From Hypholoma sublateritium FD-334 SS-4 (lineage: Eukaryota; Basidiomycota; Agaricomycetes; Agaricales; Strophariaceae): 64,000 nt of DNA. Made by a program: the position numbers and the translations under genes. Location of the stretch: contig KN817579.1 in the NCBI GenBank assembly GCA_000827495.1, positions 62,001 through 126,000 of the forward strand, read 5' to 3'. Below are positions 33,412-45,240 of this stretch, piece by piece; positions within the stretch are counted from its first letter, which is position 1, and every line of letters starts with the position of its first letter. Below the pieces are notes generated by a model. The model saw only the letters and a program-made list of their open reading frames with translations, made no database searches and had not been told where the DNA came from.

Positions 33412-33700
33412 CGTCAGTCCGCGCCGCTGTTCGACTATCCTTGATATTAGATATATACGCGGGCGCACATGGGGTTGCATGGGGGCGCAGCAGGTAAGCA
33501 AGTGGGAGGTGCACATGGCGGTGGGCGGGCACAGACTGATGGGGAGACGAGATCAGAACGCGAGCGCTGTTTCTAACATGCGGCGGGGTGGGTGAGTGGG
33601 TGACAAGTGCGATAGGGATGCGGACGAGCCAATGGGGAGCACGATGAGGCGGCGAGTGGGAATACACGCGATCACGCATGGTTCTCTAAGCGCAGCGTGA
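33412..33700 (+). repeat. GC-rich dispersed repeat, partial copy
   Basis: Begins with CCGCGCCGCTGTTC and ATATATACGCGGGCGCAC, also found at 31708-31762, then the ACAGACTGATGGGGAGACGA block shared with 32420 and 38900. Confidence 0.7.
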
Positions 33701-35198
33701 CGCCGTCGAGGATGAGCGATAAAATTTGGGCTCTTGCGATTTAGAAACCGGGCCCCGGAGGTGTACGCGGGGAGCGAGTTGGTAGGCAGTAATTCCTGGC
33801 AAGCGAAAGGTGGTGGGTGCAGAGAGCGGGGCGCCGTGATTGAAATCTGGCAGATACTCTGATCGCGCCCTTGAGGTGTTCAAAGAGCGACTTTGGACCA
33901 CGAATGTCGAAAATGCGAGCATGGCTACGAACACGATGACTTAAGTGGGGGAGATGGAGCATGGCGGTTTGTCAGCAAAATGAGGGGGGCGGAGAGCTTG
34001 TACATCGTAGCTAAAATTGGAGTGAGTAGCCGAGAAGTGTGATGGGAGGAGGGACGAACCAGCAAGGTGAAGGACGAAGGGCCGGGTCCATATATACGCG
34101 ATCGCCGCGGTGATGTACGTAGAACGCACTGCGACCATCCCATTCCCTAATAAGCGCCCAGCTCCCAGCTCCCAACGTGCCGCAGATAACGGCCGCGGCA
34201 AAGTTGGGCCAGCAGTCGAGCTGGGCATGGTGTCCGTTGCGTATGCTTGGTCGCCGAAGCCGGGAATGCTTTCTTTGCTGATCACCAACGCAGAAATTGT
34301 GAAGAGGAGGCGTGAACACGAGGGGCGCAACGGAGGTGTGCTACAAGGCGGGCGCACTGTTCATGTATGCTGGATTCAAAAGGTATGTCTGGGTCTTCAC
34401 GAATAAGATGAATGCGACGGCAAACACCAGGGATGAGTATGCAAACATCCGTGATTGTGATGAAGTACAGAGCGAGGAGGAGGGCAGAGATCCGCCAGAA
34501 AAAGACAAGGAAGAGCGCAGAGGGTACGCGGAGGTGTAGCAAGTGAGCAGGCGCGCAGCGTAGCAGTAAATAAGGACACACTCACATGTGAACCAGAAGT
34601 CGGGGGCAGTGAGCGCTGTCCATGAGCATCACCACAGCACGCTTGAGTTAGCTCTACTACATTTCCCCCTGTGCGCCAATTAGACGGTGATCTCCATTGA
34701 AAAAGCCACGCGGAAGAGGTTCATAACGAGACGGAAGATGCTAGCACCAAGCTAGCACGGGACATCGAGATGGTGGTTGTTGGCAGAGAGGTGATCAATG
34801 CTACGCTCCCACGTCCGCTGATGCGGCCGGCTGCCGTTCCGGTACAGCGGGGCGGACAAATTTAAAATATTCCCGGCGGCTAAGGCGTCCCCAATGTTGT
34901 GTACACGCTGCTGAGGTCTGAATCATCATGGGCGCTGGCTGAACGCTATTAAGTAACGGAGTTATACTTTGAATATTATTGCCGTCACACTTCTCGAAGC
35001 TCGCAATAAGCAATGTCTTACCGCACGGGCGTCCCATGTCAAGAGAACAGAAATAAGATCAAAAAATGGGCAAAGCGACAGGAACATTGTTGATATATGT
35101 GCTAAGCAGATTTGTACTACATTATACAAATGAATGGTGTAATATTCAGTAAGAGACTATCAGGAATGCAACGGGGGCTCGGTCATCCATATCACTGA
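33701..35198. other. Decayed DNA upstream of NLR tail
   Basis: Minus-strand frames hold hydrophobic pieces (SALFLVFFWRISALLLALYFI at ~34470) that look like remnants of a membrane protein. No intact gene. The 34800-35190 part is AT-richer and includes the NLR 3' flank. Confidence 0.4.
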
Positions 35199-37624
35199 TC
35201 AGTTGCTTCCGACGTCAGATGCACGGCGGATATAGCTATACACAGCGTCCCTAAGGCAGCGGCGAGGCGTGTACTTCAGGAAAACGCGCCGTACACGATG
35301 GTTGATTAGACCGAGCAGTTTGTCGGACCTGGGGCAGTGATCAAGAATGGGGACGAGGAATGCGACCAGGCTGTGATTCCACGAATAGGTGCAGTAGCAT
35401 TCAAATACGGCGTGATTTATTCCAGGGCGGAGCTTCCTGAGGCGTAATTGTCGTCGGAGCCGGTAGATTTTCCCCGAGTTGATGTAGTACCGCTTGCGCT
35501 GCTTCAAGAATTTGGAGTACCGTTTCTGATCTTCCCAACCGAGCCACCTCATCCGACGATTGGATTCGTGACCGTCATGAAGCCTAGGCCAATACGGATT
35601 GGAGAAAGTTGTCAAGGATTTGAAAATTTGCAACGCGGTATGGATATATGGATTTTCTCCTGCATTAACTGCTGTGAGGCCAATGGTCTTGAACACTGTA
35701 GAAGGCAGACAGTTCTCCGGGTATTGTTTCACCGGGCTTGGCGAAAGATCCTGTAGCATCCCTGTGAGGGCTTCGCCATACTGTGTCCCGTCCAGCACAA
35801 AATCATGGACCAACGTCTCCATCAAGGCGGGAAAGTGCTTCACCCTAATATTAAGATTAAAGTCGCTCCTGATAAAAGGCTTCAGAAGCTTGGCGTATTT
35901 TATTGCAATGCTTTGAGACCAGGAATTAATTTGAGGGGTAGTATCGGCTAGAGCCAACTATTTTATCTATGCATTAATGCTCCGAGAGAAAATCCAGGAA
36001 ATATAACGTACCTTGTTCTTCGGCAACAGAAAATCAAACATAGGGAGAATGCAACGCCATACACCACCCAAGTTTACGTCCTTCAGTCGTGATTGACGCC
36101 ATATCAGCTCGAGCGGCAGAGACTCGAGATATTGGTATAGATCTTCAGACATTTTCAATGAAAGAAATACTTGTGTAAATATATCAGGCAAATCCAGAGT
36201 CGAATTTCTTTCCGCTGAAGTACTGAGCCACTTGATTCCTTTACGAGCAAGTCTAGAAGAACATGCCTTTATATCGAGGTGGAAGCGCCCGCTTCGTCGT
36301 CGGTCAGCAAGAAAGTCACTCAGTGACGCATGGGAAATGTATACACGATCATTGCCAGTAGCCACGGTAATGGAGGCGAGTGCGGCGAGTACTATGTCGA
36401 TATCTTCTGGGTCAACACCAAGAAAGGCAGAAATATCCACTGGCCATCGTGCACCTGTGAGATCGAAGTAACCTATCAAAATTGCTAGGACATCCAACAT
36501 AAGTTGTGTGTCTTCGATGGATGAGAGAATGTGCATATACAATGCGTCGATCTCGGCAAATGGGAGGTTTCCTGAGCGGGCTGGTAGGACACCCATAATG
36601 ATGTCCAGCTGTCGTGGGGGTGAGACATGGAGAGAGGAAATATATTTGATCACGGTGGATGCATATATGAATTGCCCGGAGGATTTTCTGATCAAAATGG
36701 TGCCTACAGGTTGGGTCGGCCATATTTCTGGGATATATTTCCTCATTGGATGTGTTGCCCTGATCGACTGAAACGATTTTTGCAAAAAAAATTGAATATC
36801 ACAATCAGCTTCGTGAGAGTCATCCAGAACTAGAGAGTCCCATAGGCCGGCCAGTTCTGGAGAGTCGAAAGAGAATTTGATGTCGGTTTCGGGCCGACTG
36901 GAAATCAGGAAGATGAAGGGGAATTTGTGCACATCTATTACACGTACAATAGCAAGCAGGATGGCACGCCGGTCACCCTCGTTACTGCATTCATCGAGGC
37001 CATCAATTAGGATAAGCCGGGGCGATGATTTGGGATTTGCAAAAAATCCGGACTGCACGAGATCTGCCAATGGCTCGACAATGAGCAGTTCAATTTGTAC
37101 ATCGAGGGTTTTGTTGAAGATCATTGGGTCACGAGCTACAGCAGCACTCAGATTGTTAGCCATGTGGGGGATTATAGTTGAAATTTGGTATGCGATAGTT
37201 GCTACAAGGGAGCCGGGGTGGTTCCGTGTGCCGTCGGATCTGGAGAAAAAGAAGCTGGAAAGGAGGATGTTGAACGCGACGCACTTCTCCGCGATGGACT
37301 GCATAATCGCAGACTTTCCAGCACCAGCGGGACCATATAGCCATAGAATGAGTGCGTCCTTGTCGTCAGAACCGAATACCCATCCCATGATGTGTTCGAG
37401 GATAGCCTCGCGAGTTCCAGGGTGGCATTTTGGAGGATCGTAGCGTGCGCTTGAGTCGTGCATTGCATTTGGGTTAGCGGCTTTCACAAGTCTGTCTGCG
37501 GTGTTAAATTTGAGAGATATACACACTTAGAGTTACCGCAGTGCTCACCCATTCCGCTCTGCACAAAAGCATTGAACGACCCGCCATTTATTACAACATC
37601 CCTCGCATTATTGAAAAATGACAT
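35199..37624 (-). CDS. NACHT NLR-type receptor (copy B, complete)
   Basis: Three exons (37549-37624, 36012-37495, 35199-35957) total 2,319 nt, a 772-aa protein. Exon 1 encodes a 25-residue leader (M-S-F-F-N-N-A...I-N-G-G-S-F-N), the pattern usual at the start of mushroom NLR proteins. The NACHT NTPase has Walker A GPAGAGKS (~80-87), Walker B LILIDGLDEC (~186-195) and FLISSRPETDI (~222-232), followed by a helical stretch (YISHASLSDFLAD). These proteins are STAND switches: nucleotide exchange drives oligomerisation and signalling in non-self recognition or programmed cell death. Residues 521-772 form a C-terminal domain shared with the loci at 21.2 and 62 kb. WD40, TPR and ankyrin repeats are absent. 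Direct GC-rich repeats flank the gene. No defect is seen. Confidence 0.9.
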
Positions 37625-38259
37625 CTTCTATGAAGGGGTAATATCAGTTCATGTATCCCAGAAAGACGAGAACGACCAACTGGAAAGCGGCAGGCAGAGC
37701 GTCTGGAGAAGGGAGGTGGTATCTCTTTCGCCAGGTATATGTACCTTCACAGCACAATGGCGATGCACCTTAGTTCTCATTCAAGGCCGCAGCACAGCCT
37801 GTCACAAAGGTTTAGATGATGAACATTATTAGTTCATGACATGACAGAGTCGAAATTATCCCTCGCTCGGCCTCGAATACTTATGCCCACGCTGATTTTC
37901 AATAGCTGGAATGTACTGCAGGGGCCGCTACTATACGCACGTCCCTCAAGTCTCAACTTGAGAAGGAGGAGATATGAGGGAAGCAGATGAAATATTAGAC
38001 ACGTACAGCCCCATTCACGAATACCGCAACAATTGATCACACCACCGCCTCAATGTATTTTTAAATACTATGCAATACGGGAGAATAAGTACGGGCTGGA
38101 GATCGCAATGAATGTCAGCGCCTCTTTGAGGCACAGTGTCAAGAGGCGGCAGAACTATCCTCTATTGATATCTGCAAGATGCAATGAGGAAAACGTGGCG
38201 ATTCAATTGCCCACGGGAGAGTTATACTATGCGGTAATGTAGTACTTATCCTTCCCCCA
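37625..38259. other. NLR upstream region
   Basis: The upstream side of NLR copy B, without a gene. The part at 37640-37850 may hold its promoter. No clear TATA box at a fixed distance. Confidence 0.35.
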
Positions 38260-39770
38260 AGCATTGCCTACCAACCTGCGCGCATGCATGGGCCGCGCAG
38301 CCATACGCGCACCGCGGCAAACGCGCTGCGACCTCGCCCTAACGCTATCGTCTCGGGGCCCTGGCGCACGCGTATATAATGACCACCGCTGCCGTTCCAG
38401 CAGCCAGGACACAGAGGTTCGTGCGTGGGCGCACCGCGCACGTCTGGACCTCGCATCCTCGATACCGCGCTCCGAACAGCGGCTCCAGGCGGTCGAGGCG
38501 GTTCAAAGGGGGCGGCGCGGGAGCATGAATTGCGTGGTTGCATGGGGACGCAGTAGGTCTTCTTCGTCAAGTGGAAGGGGACGGGTGTGTGACGGAGGAA
38601 GCCTGGGGTGGCAGGCCGGAGCGAGACAGGGCCTGGGAATCTAGACACGCGGGACGACGGCAGAGTAGGCTACGGGTCGAAGGCGCGGAAGGAGCGGGCG
38701 AAGGGACCCAGACGTCGGCGCGGTTTCTGGTGTACGCGTGGACCGGGGTGTCGATGCGTCCTTGAAGAGAGCGGCGAGTGACTGGCGAGCGGGGACCGTG
38801 ACGAGCAGCTGTTCGAGGCGGTCGACGGGAGCATGAACGGCGTGGATGCACGGGGGCGCAGCAGGTATGCGAGCGGGAGGTGCGCATGGTCGTGGGCGGG
38901 CACAGACGGATTGGGAGACGCGATCAGAGCACGAGCGCTGTGTCTACCATGCGGCGGCGTGGGTGGGTGAGTGGGTAAGAAGTGCGATAGCGACGAGGAC
39001 GCAGGCGGCGAGGGGGGGTATGCCCGATCACACATATGGTTCGCGGAGCGGAATGTGGCGCCGCCGAGGATGAGCAGGACGAACGGGACTCATGCGGATC
39101 GGAAGCCGGACGCGGGGGGTGTTGCATGTCGCCGAGGCGTTGATGGCGTCCGAGACGATCGCGCGCGCGGTGTGTGGGGAGCAGCGAGCGGGGCTAAAGG
39201 AGCGAGGAAGCGTGCAGCGATCCGGGAGCACGAGAGGGGGGAATTTCGTGGTGATGAACGCGGACACGCAGAGTTGGAGCAGGACCGGGGAGTGCGCTGA
39301 CTGTCGGCTGTATATGATTGCGGATCTGTGAATATGGGCAGGAGGAACAGGGAGAGAGCGCACCAATGGGGACAAGGGAGCGCGCAGCAGCTTGAGGCAG
39401 TCGACAGAAAGAGGATGGGGAGCGTGAAGGACGTGGCGGAGAGCGCGCAGGGCAGGTGAATGAGGTAGAGGCATACGCGACCACGCGATGACCTCACATA
39501 CGGTATTCGTGTCGCGCCAGTTTACGAGGCTTTACGACGGCGACATTATAGGCGCACTCTGCTAGTGTTCAGAACGCCGCCGAGGCACAGCAAGGGGGAG
39601 GGACTCACCAGCGAGAACAGCGAGGTTCAAATCAGAATCACGATCACGGCAAGCACAGCACGCTGTGTCAAAGATAGACGCGAGAAGCGCACCGCGCGTG
39701 GACCAGGAGACGGGCGCGGTGCCCGTCGTGGAAGTCGGACCCCGAAGGTGTAGATAGTGTCTTTAAGCGC
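38260..39770 (+). repeat. GC-rich dispersed repeat, copy 2
   Basis: Parallel to 32100-33000 in order and orientation. Its right end (39627-39752) matches 30441-30580. It ends at the left terminus of the Plavaka element, so the transposon appears to have inserted into or beside this repeat. No intact frame. Confidence 0.75.
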
Positions 39771-39773
39771 GCA

Positions 39774-39808
39774 TGTCGCAAATCTCCAGAGTGCCTTATA
39801 AGGCAAAT
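39774..39808 (+). repeat. Plavaka left terminal inverted repeat
   Basis: Begins TGTCGCAAATCT and includes the palindrome-like GCCTTATAAGGC. About 4-5 mismatches in 35 against the reverse complement of 51644-51678. Confidence 0.85.
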
Positions 39809-40284
39809 CGGCAACAAATCACTTATAATAGAACCTCTCAGGCCTTATAATTCACACGTATCGATATCATAATCAGAGATCTTTGATGNTAACGCCGATN
39901 ACCTTAAAATAGTTCATTATAACCCTGTACCTTAGCACGTCGATGTAGCTAGTATCTAGAATTGCAGCTTTAGCAGAAAACAGCGGACTGCAGCCTCACG
40001 AGCGTAGCCCAGCAACATTTCCAACTAATAAATATTCTTAAAAAGATAGAAGCCGCATGTGCATTTTATAATCAACCGCACAGCGAGTACTTATATATAC
40101 GCGCGCTATGAATGATCCAATCTGTCAGACAGCGGTCATTTTGCCACAGCCTTGCAGAGCCTTGCACGTCGAAATATAGCCCTTTATATTGCTCACAGAA
40201 AGTTCGCATCCTCGCTGCACCCGTCTCATATCAATTGCTCCACGCCGGCCAGGACCATTCTGCTTATCCCCCTCTAGTAGCGCT
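39809..40284. other. Left subterminal region and transposase upstream sequence
   Basis: Further TTATAA motifs at about 39822, 39843 and 39914, and a TATA-like ACTTATATATAC at ~40089-40100 that could serve the transposase promoter. Ns at 39889 and 39900. Confidence 0.5.
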
Positions 40285-43200
40285 ATGCCGCGGAAATTCA
40301 GCTCCCCACGAAAGAAAAAGAGCAACAAACTCTACCAATCNGAAGGCCGTAAAGACGCGGGATATGCAGAATGTCTGCATTGTGGGAAAGAGTTTCGCAA
40401 GAGAGGACTGGGAACTCACCAGATCGCGTGTTTGGCCAAGGCACAGGAGAAGCTTGAGTGGGATCAGCAATCAGTGCGTATCTATTAGATGTGTCCTATC
40501 GTCATGGCGCACATATTATCAGCAGATAATTAGTCCACGGTTACTCACTTTACAATTTCAGGAAAAGGATGCCGCCCACAGTGATCTAGAAGACAACTTG
40601 AATGGTAACAATTATGAATACATTACTAAAATTACTGAGTGAAATCATAGCTTTTCCGAATCATAGCTGCTCATAATGATCTCCCATTCGACGACAGCAA
40701 TCCAAACAATGACGGCCACGGCGCCGAGCACAATGACGCCGAGTTTCCTGGGTCTCCGATGGACCTCTTTGACGAAGCTCACGGACGCTCTATAATTATA
40801 AATAGCGATTCGGATTCTCTTGATGATTCCGACAGGCCGGATAAGACTAAATCAAGAACCCAGACCCCAGATTCGGAGATAAATGAATGTGAGTGGTGCA
40901 GTCTTGATCTTTATTACATTGGTTGAAAGGTTTACTGTATTATAACAATGAAGTAAATCCGGATCCACTGCCTGGTGTCTTGTCAGCTTTTGTGCAAGCA
41001 CCAGATGAAGCGGAACCACAGCCAGATGAAATACGCGTTGAATATCACCCGACAAGCCAAAAATCAGCGGTACATCTATCACTTGATGATTACCTTGATG
41101 CCGCAGATCTGGGTAATGTGGATGGAGATGCAGCACACGCTAAGAGCTCCAATGAAACTCCGTGGCATCCATTCAGCTCACGTCTTGACTTTGAAATCGC
41201 AGACCTGGTTCTCGACACGCACATGAATTCCACACAAGCAAATGGACTTATTTCACTTATCCAGCGCTGCATTGATAATCCCGGGGATTTTTCATTGATT
41301 AGTCATGACCATATTTTAGATATATGGAAAGCTGCTCGGTCAAAAACAAGCTCTGTAGGGTTTCTTTATATTTCTGAGAACTTTGGCTAATTATTCAATT
41401 CAATAGTTTATCCAGAAGACAATGTCAATTCCATATCCCAAGAAGACTTCTCACACAACGGTTGAATTTGATGTCTGGACAAGACCGCTCTGGGATTGGT
41501 GTGATGATCTAGTTTCCAAACCTGACATTGTTTCAAAGTTTCGGTGGAATGCAGAGCGGGTTTTTAAATATAACGACAGTAAGAAGATATTTGAACGGTG
41601 CATTGATGAACCGTGGACAGCTGATGCGTGGTGGGATGTACAAGTGAGTACATGTCAATAATCCTCAATCCTCCAGCTGCGTGTTGTTTACATTTTGAAT
41701 TAGTCACGTCTTCCAGATGGGGCTTTGCCACTCTGCATAATTCTTTATGCTGATAAAACACAATTGTCTTCCTTTGGGACTGCTAAAGGATACCCAGTTC
41801 TGGCTCGGTGTGCAAATTTGCCTGTTGGTCTCCGTAATGGGAAAGGTCTGGCGGGTGGACGACTTGTAGGATGGCTTCCTATTGTATAAACACTGTTCTT
41901 TCATATTTAACTGATACTAACAGCTATCGGTATGATCTAGGTCAAAGAAGATGCCAAAGAAACCAAAAAGAAGCGGTTTGTCAACTTGAAGCGGATTGTG
42001 TGGCATGAAGGATTCCGACAATTATTGGAATCAATTGTTGAGTACACAAAAACTGGAAAGTGGAAGAAATGTGGGGATGGTATTCTGCGCTGGTTGTTTC
42101 CAATTATTCTGATGCTATCTGCGGATTATGAAGAGCAGTATGTTTNAATTAATTGTCTTATNTGATATACTAAATCTCTANCTATCAGGTGTGTCATGGC
42201 NCTGATTCGGGGGCTAAACAGTGCATGCCCCTGCCCTATTTGTCTTGTACCCAATGAGAAGCTATCCAATCTCAGTAAGAAATGGCCCCCTCGTACTACC
42301 CAACATATGCAAGAGATATACCAAAATGCACAATCCCTGTCAGCAGAGGGAAAAGAAGATGTACTGAAGACATATGGGCTTCGTGATGTAGAGGTATATT
42401 TATCTTTTAACTTATTGGCTCATTTCTTGAAAGCAGAATTACTGACCTACATTGTATTTCTGCTATAGAATATATTTTGGTCTCTTAAGTTTACAGATGT
42501 ATACTTTTCCCTCAACTTTGACTGACTACATGCCTACCATGGAGGATTGTTTTCTCATCACATATTGCCTCAGTACAAGGAGGCAATTGGAAATATGAAT
42601 CGGGCCAAAGATGCAGCAAAACAGATTGACACACAGTAACTATTTCCAGATACTTATTACATACATTTGGCTGAAATGTTTTATGAATAATAGGGTTGCC
42701 GAAACACCACGCTGGAGTGGTTTATATCATTTTAGCGAAATTACAACAGCAGACAAGTTTACTGATGGGCGAAAATATGAAGACATGTCAAAGGTATATC
42801 TGGGTCATGCTTGAAAATTAAATGCTCAATGATTCAAACATGGTAGATAATTGTGTATGTCTCACACAATGTTCTCAATGAAGCAGATTCACCACAAGGA
42901 TATCTCCTTCTGCAACTTATGCGAAGTTATTTAGAGCTGGATATGTATGCATCTTTGGTCGTACATACTGATAGGACACTTGAAGAGGGCCACAAGGAGA
43001 TGAGAAAGTTCAATANTATTCTCAAAGTGAGTTTGCCTCATTGTTATCATAGATTGAAGATTTCTAANATCTAGTCTGAATTAACAGAAATATCAAAATG
43101 CATATCCAAGTAAAGACTGGAATTTTCCCAAGGCCCACACGCATATCCACATGTTTGATGATATTCGAAATAAAGGCGTAACACGGAATTACAATACCAA

Positions 43201-44195
43201 GCCTAATGAATCAGCCCATCGCCCACTCAAAAAGTTTTATCTTCAGCATACAAACTTTAAAAATGTTGATCCACAGGTGGATAGCCATTTTTAAATGCTT
43301 GATGAATCATGACATACTTACGNTGATAACCCCTCTCTCAAATTTATAGATTCTTCGAATGAATGAAACTAGTGTTGCAGCAATGGCAATCCGTGAGGCC
43401 ATTGAGGTGTTTGACAACAGCCACAAAGATTCTGGAGCAGAAGAAGAAAACTTGGAAGAAGGTCCAGATATTCTACATATTTCTGTTGGGTCGCCATTAC
43501 CCTCTATCCTTCTCTCTCAAGCTGAACAGCTTCATACAAATGATTCCGCATTCTCGGGATTCCGAAAAAAGGCCATCGTCGCCCTCAGAAATATAATTGC
43601 CAACAATGATGAACCTGCCAACAAACGAGTGTATCCACCAGTAAACGAGGATCTTCTGGTGAGTGTATTTCACTGTAACTTGATTGTTGTGTTACTATGT
43701 ACTTAAATGCTTGCGCAGATTACACCGTTTCAGTATATCAAAGTCAATTATGAATCAGTGATCAACTGGAAGGTGACGACAGACATTCTTCGGACCAATC
43801 CTCATTTCCATGGTCGCCCTCGATATGATTATGTTCTCCTTCACGCAGCTGCCGACACCTTTATCTTTGCTCAACTGCTCTATATATTTGGAATAATTCA
43901 TAACCAAAGCACATACAAAATGGCTCTTGTACTCCCAATGGATATTCCTATCGCTCAATCACAGAACATTAATCGAAAATCCGATCAGGACCTACGTCTC
44001 AAAAGAATTCAAGCTCGGCCACGATCAGGAGCTGTTGTAATTGATCTCGACTCTATTGTTCGCGGCGCACTACTAGTCAAGGCATATGGTGCACAGTATG
44101 ACGACGAATACATCGCTGTTGATGCTATAGATGCGGATATGTGGTGGAGGATGAAGACCATTAAATTAGCGCGTAGTAAAGTCAACTTCAATTAG
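40285..44195 (+). CDS. Plavaka family transposase
   Basis: The start M-P-R-K-F-S-S is followed by a CCHC zinc finger (CLHCGKEF...HQIAC), an Asp/Ser-rich linker and the conserved core spread over many short exons: PWHPFSSRLDFEIADLVLDT; VWTRPLWDWCDDLV; CIILYADKTQLSSFGTAKGYPV; RFVNLKRIVWHEGFRQLLESI; GDGILRWLFPIILMLSADYEEQ; LNSACPCPICLVP; and LHAYHGGLFSHHILPQYK. It ends with HGRPRYDYVLLH and a DADMWWRMKTIKLA tail. These blocks define the fungal Plavaka transposases, which cut and paste through the element ends. Exons are separated by short introns, and five single Ns interrupt the gene. A TGA lies in frame just before L-H-A-Y-H (~42522), so it is probably degenerate or miscalled there. Confidence 0.85.
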
Positions 44196-44391
44196 AGTAT
44201 TAATACAACGGCAGTGGCAATGTTCTCAATCTGCAGCAGGGTTTTAAAATAGTGAAACACTGTGTAATGCAAGTATGAATATCCATATGCTTAGGAGCCA
44301 TATAGCCTTCAAAATATACCACACCTCCTTTCTTGACTAATCACTGCATGCAGTCGTCCAGCATTTCTTGTTAACAATATTAGTCCGCTAT
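44196..44391. other. Spacer after transposase
   Basis: No terminal repeat is present here, so the element does not end directly after its transposase. Confidence 0.5.
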
Positions 44392-45240
44392 CTATACAGC
44401 TTTTTCGGCAGACCATCGACGCCTTTCCACTACTTTTGCGCCTACACGCAGCACTCCTCGCTGGAGCAGCTCCGCGCGCAGCACCGCGATCTGCCTCTCC
44501 ACCACCGCGCGGCTCGTCCCGCCAATCGCCTGCCGGCCCTCGACGCTCGCCTCGAAGTCGAACACCGCGTAGATGTCCTCCGTGAAGCCCACGTGCAGCG
44601 ACTTGAAGTCTGCGAACACAATAGGCTCGTTGATCTGGCACTGGCGCGCCTCGGCCAGGGCGACTGTGCCTGGAGATGTGGTGCGCCTCGTGGAAGGGAA
44701 TCTGGATAAAAATACTGAGGGGTGAGTGTGAAGGTGGGATGAGGAGATACGCACACCTTAGTGGACGAGGTAATAGTCCGTGAGATCAGTTGTGAGCACG
44801 TCCATCGTCAGCGCCGGGCGCATTTTCTCGCCGTTAAGCTGCGGGTCATCATTTAGTACGAGCATTTAAAATAAATAGGGAAAACGCACGGTCAGCGTCG
44901 CGACTACGCCCTCGGCGATACTGAGGCGCGAGGTGAGGTTGTCGGCGGTGTCAAACAGCGTCTCCTTGTCCTCCTGCAGGTCCTTGAACTTGTACGTCGA
45001 CGGCAGGCCCTTGAGCGTCATCATGAACCCTGCCGTCTGCACTGAAACACGTCAGCTGCGAGCATTTTCGCTGCACGCGGAACAGCGTACATTTCCAAAG
45101 AGCCTCCTGGACTTGCCGCGGAGGAGCTCGAGCGAGTCAGGGTTTTTTTTCTGAGGCATCATGCTCGACGCGGTGCTCGCGCGCGAGTTGGAATTCGCGG
45201 TGCAGGCGGCAGACGTCGTGATTCTCTGGTGAGATTCGGC
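44392..45240 (-). pseudogene. ARG4: Argininosuccinate lyase, 3' part (captured)
   Basis: Minus-strand pieces in order: the catalytic-loop signature (SSMMPQKKNPDSLELLRGK, ~45090-45170), [11 protein letters not shown] and [19 protein letters not shown] (~44920-45030), LNGEKMRP (~44820), and TVALAEARQCQ with the C-terminal helix (AIGGTSRAVVERQI) ending at 44392. The enzyme makes arginine and fumarate from argininosuccinate and is a tetramer. Introns separate the pieces and the frames look largely intact, but the gene is cut at ~45235. The 5' part lies at 46826-47236, in the correct order and orientation, with foreign sequence between. Confidence 0.85.

Noticed and set aside
44309..44756. Arg-rich minus-strand frames beside the argininosuccinate lyase 3' end
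   Set aside because: Only one minus frame (44392-44754) matches the enzyme. The other two are frame shadows.
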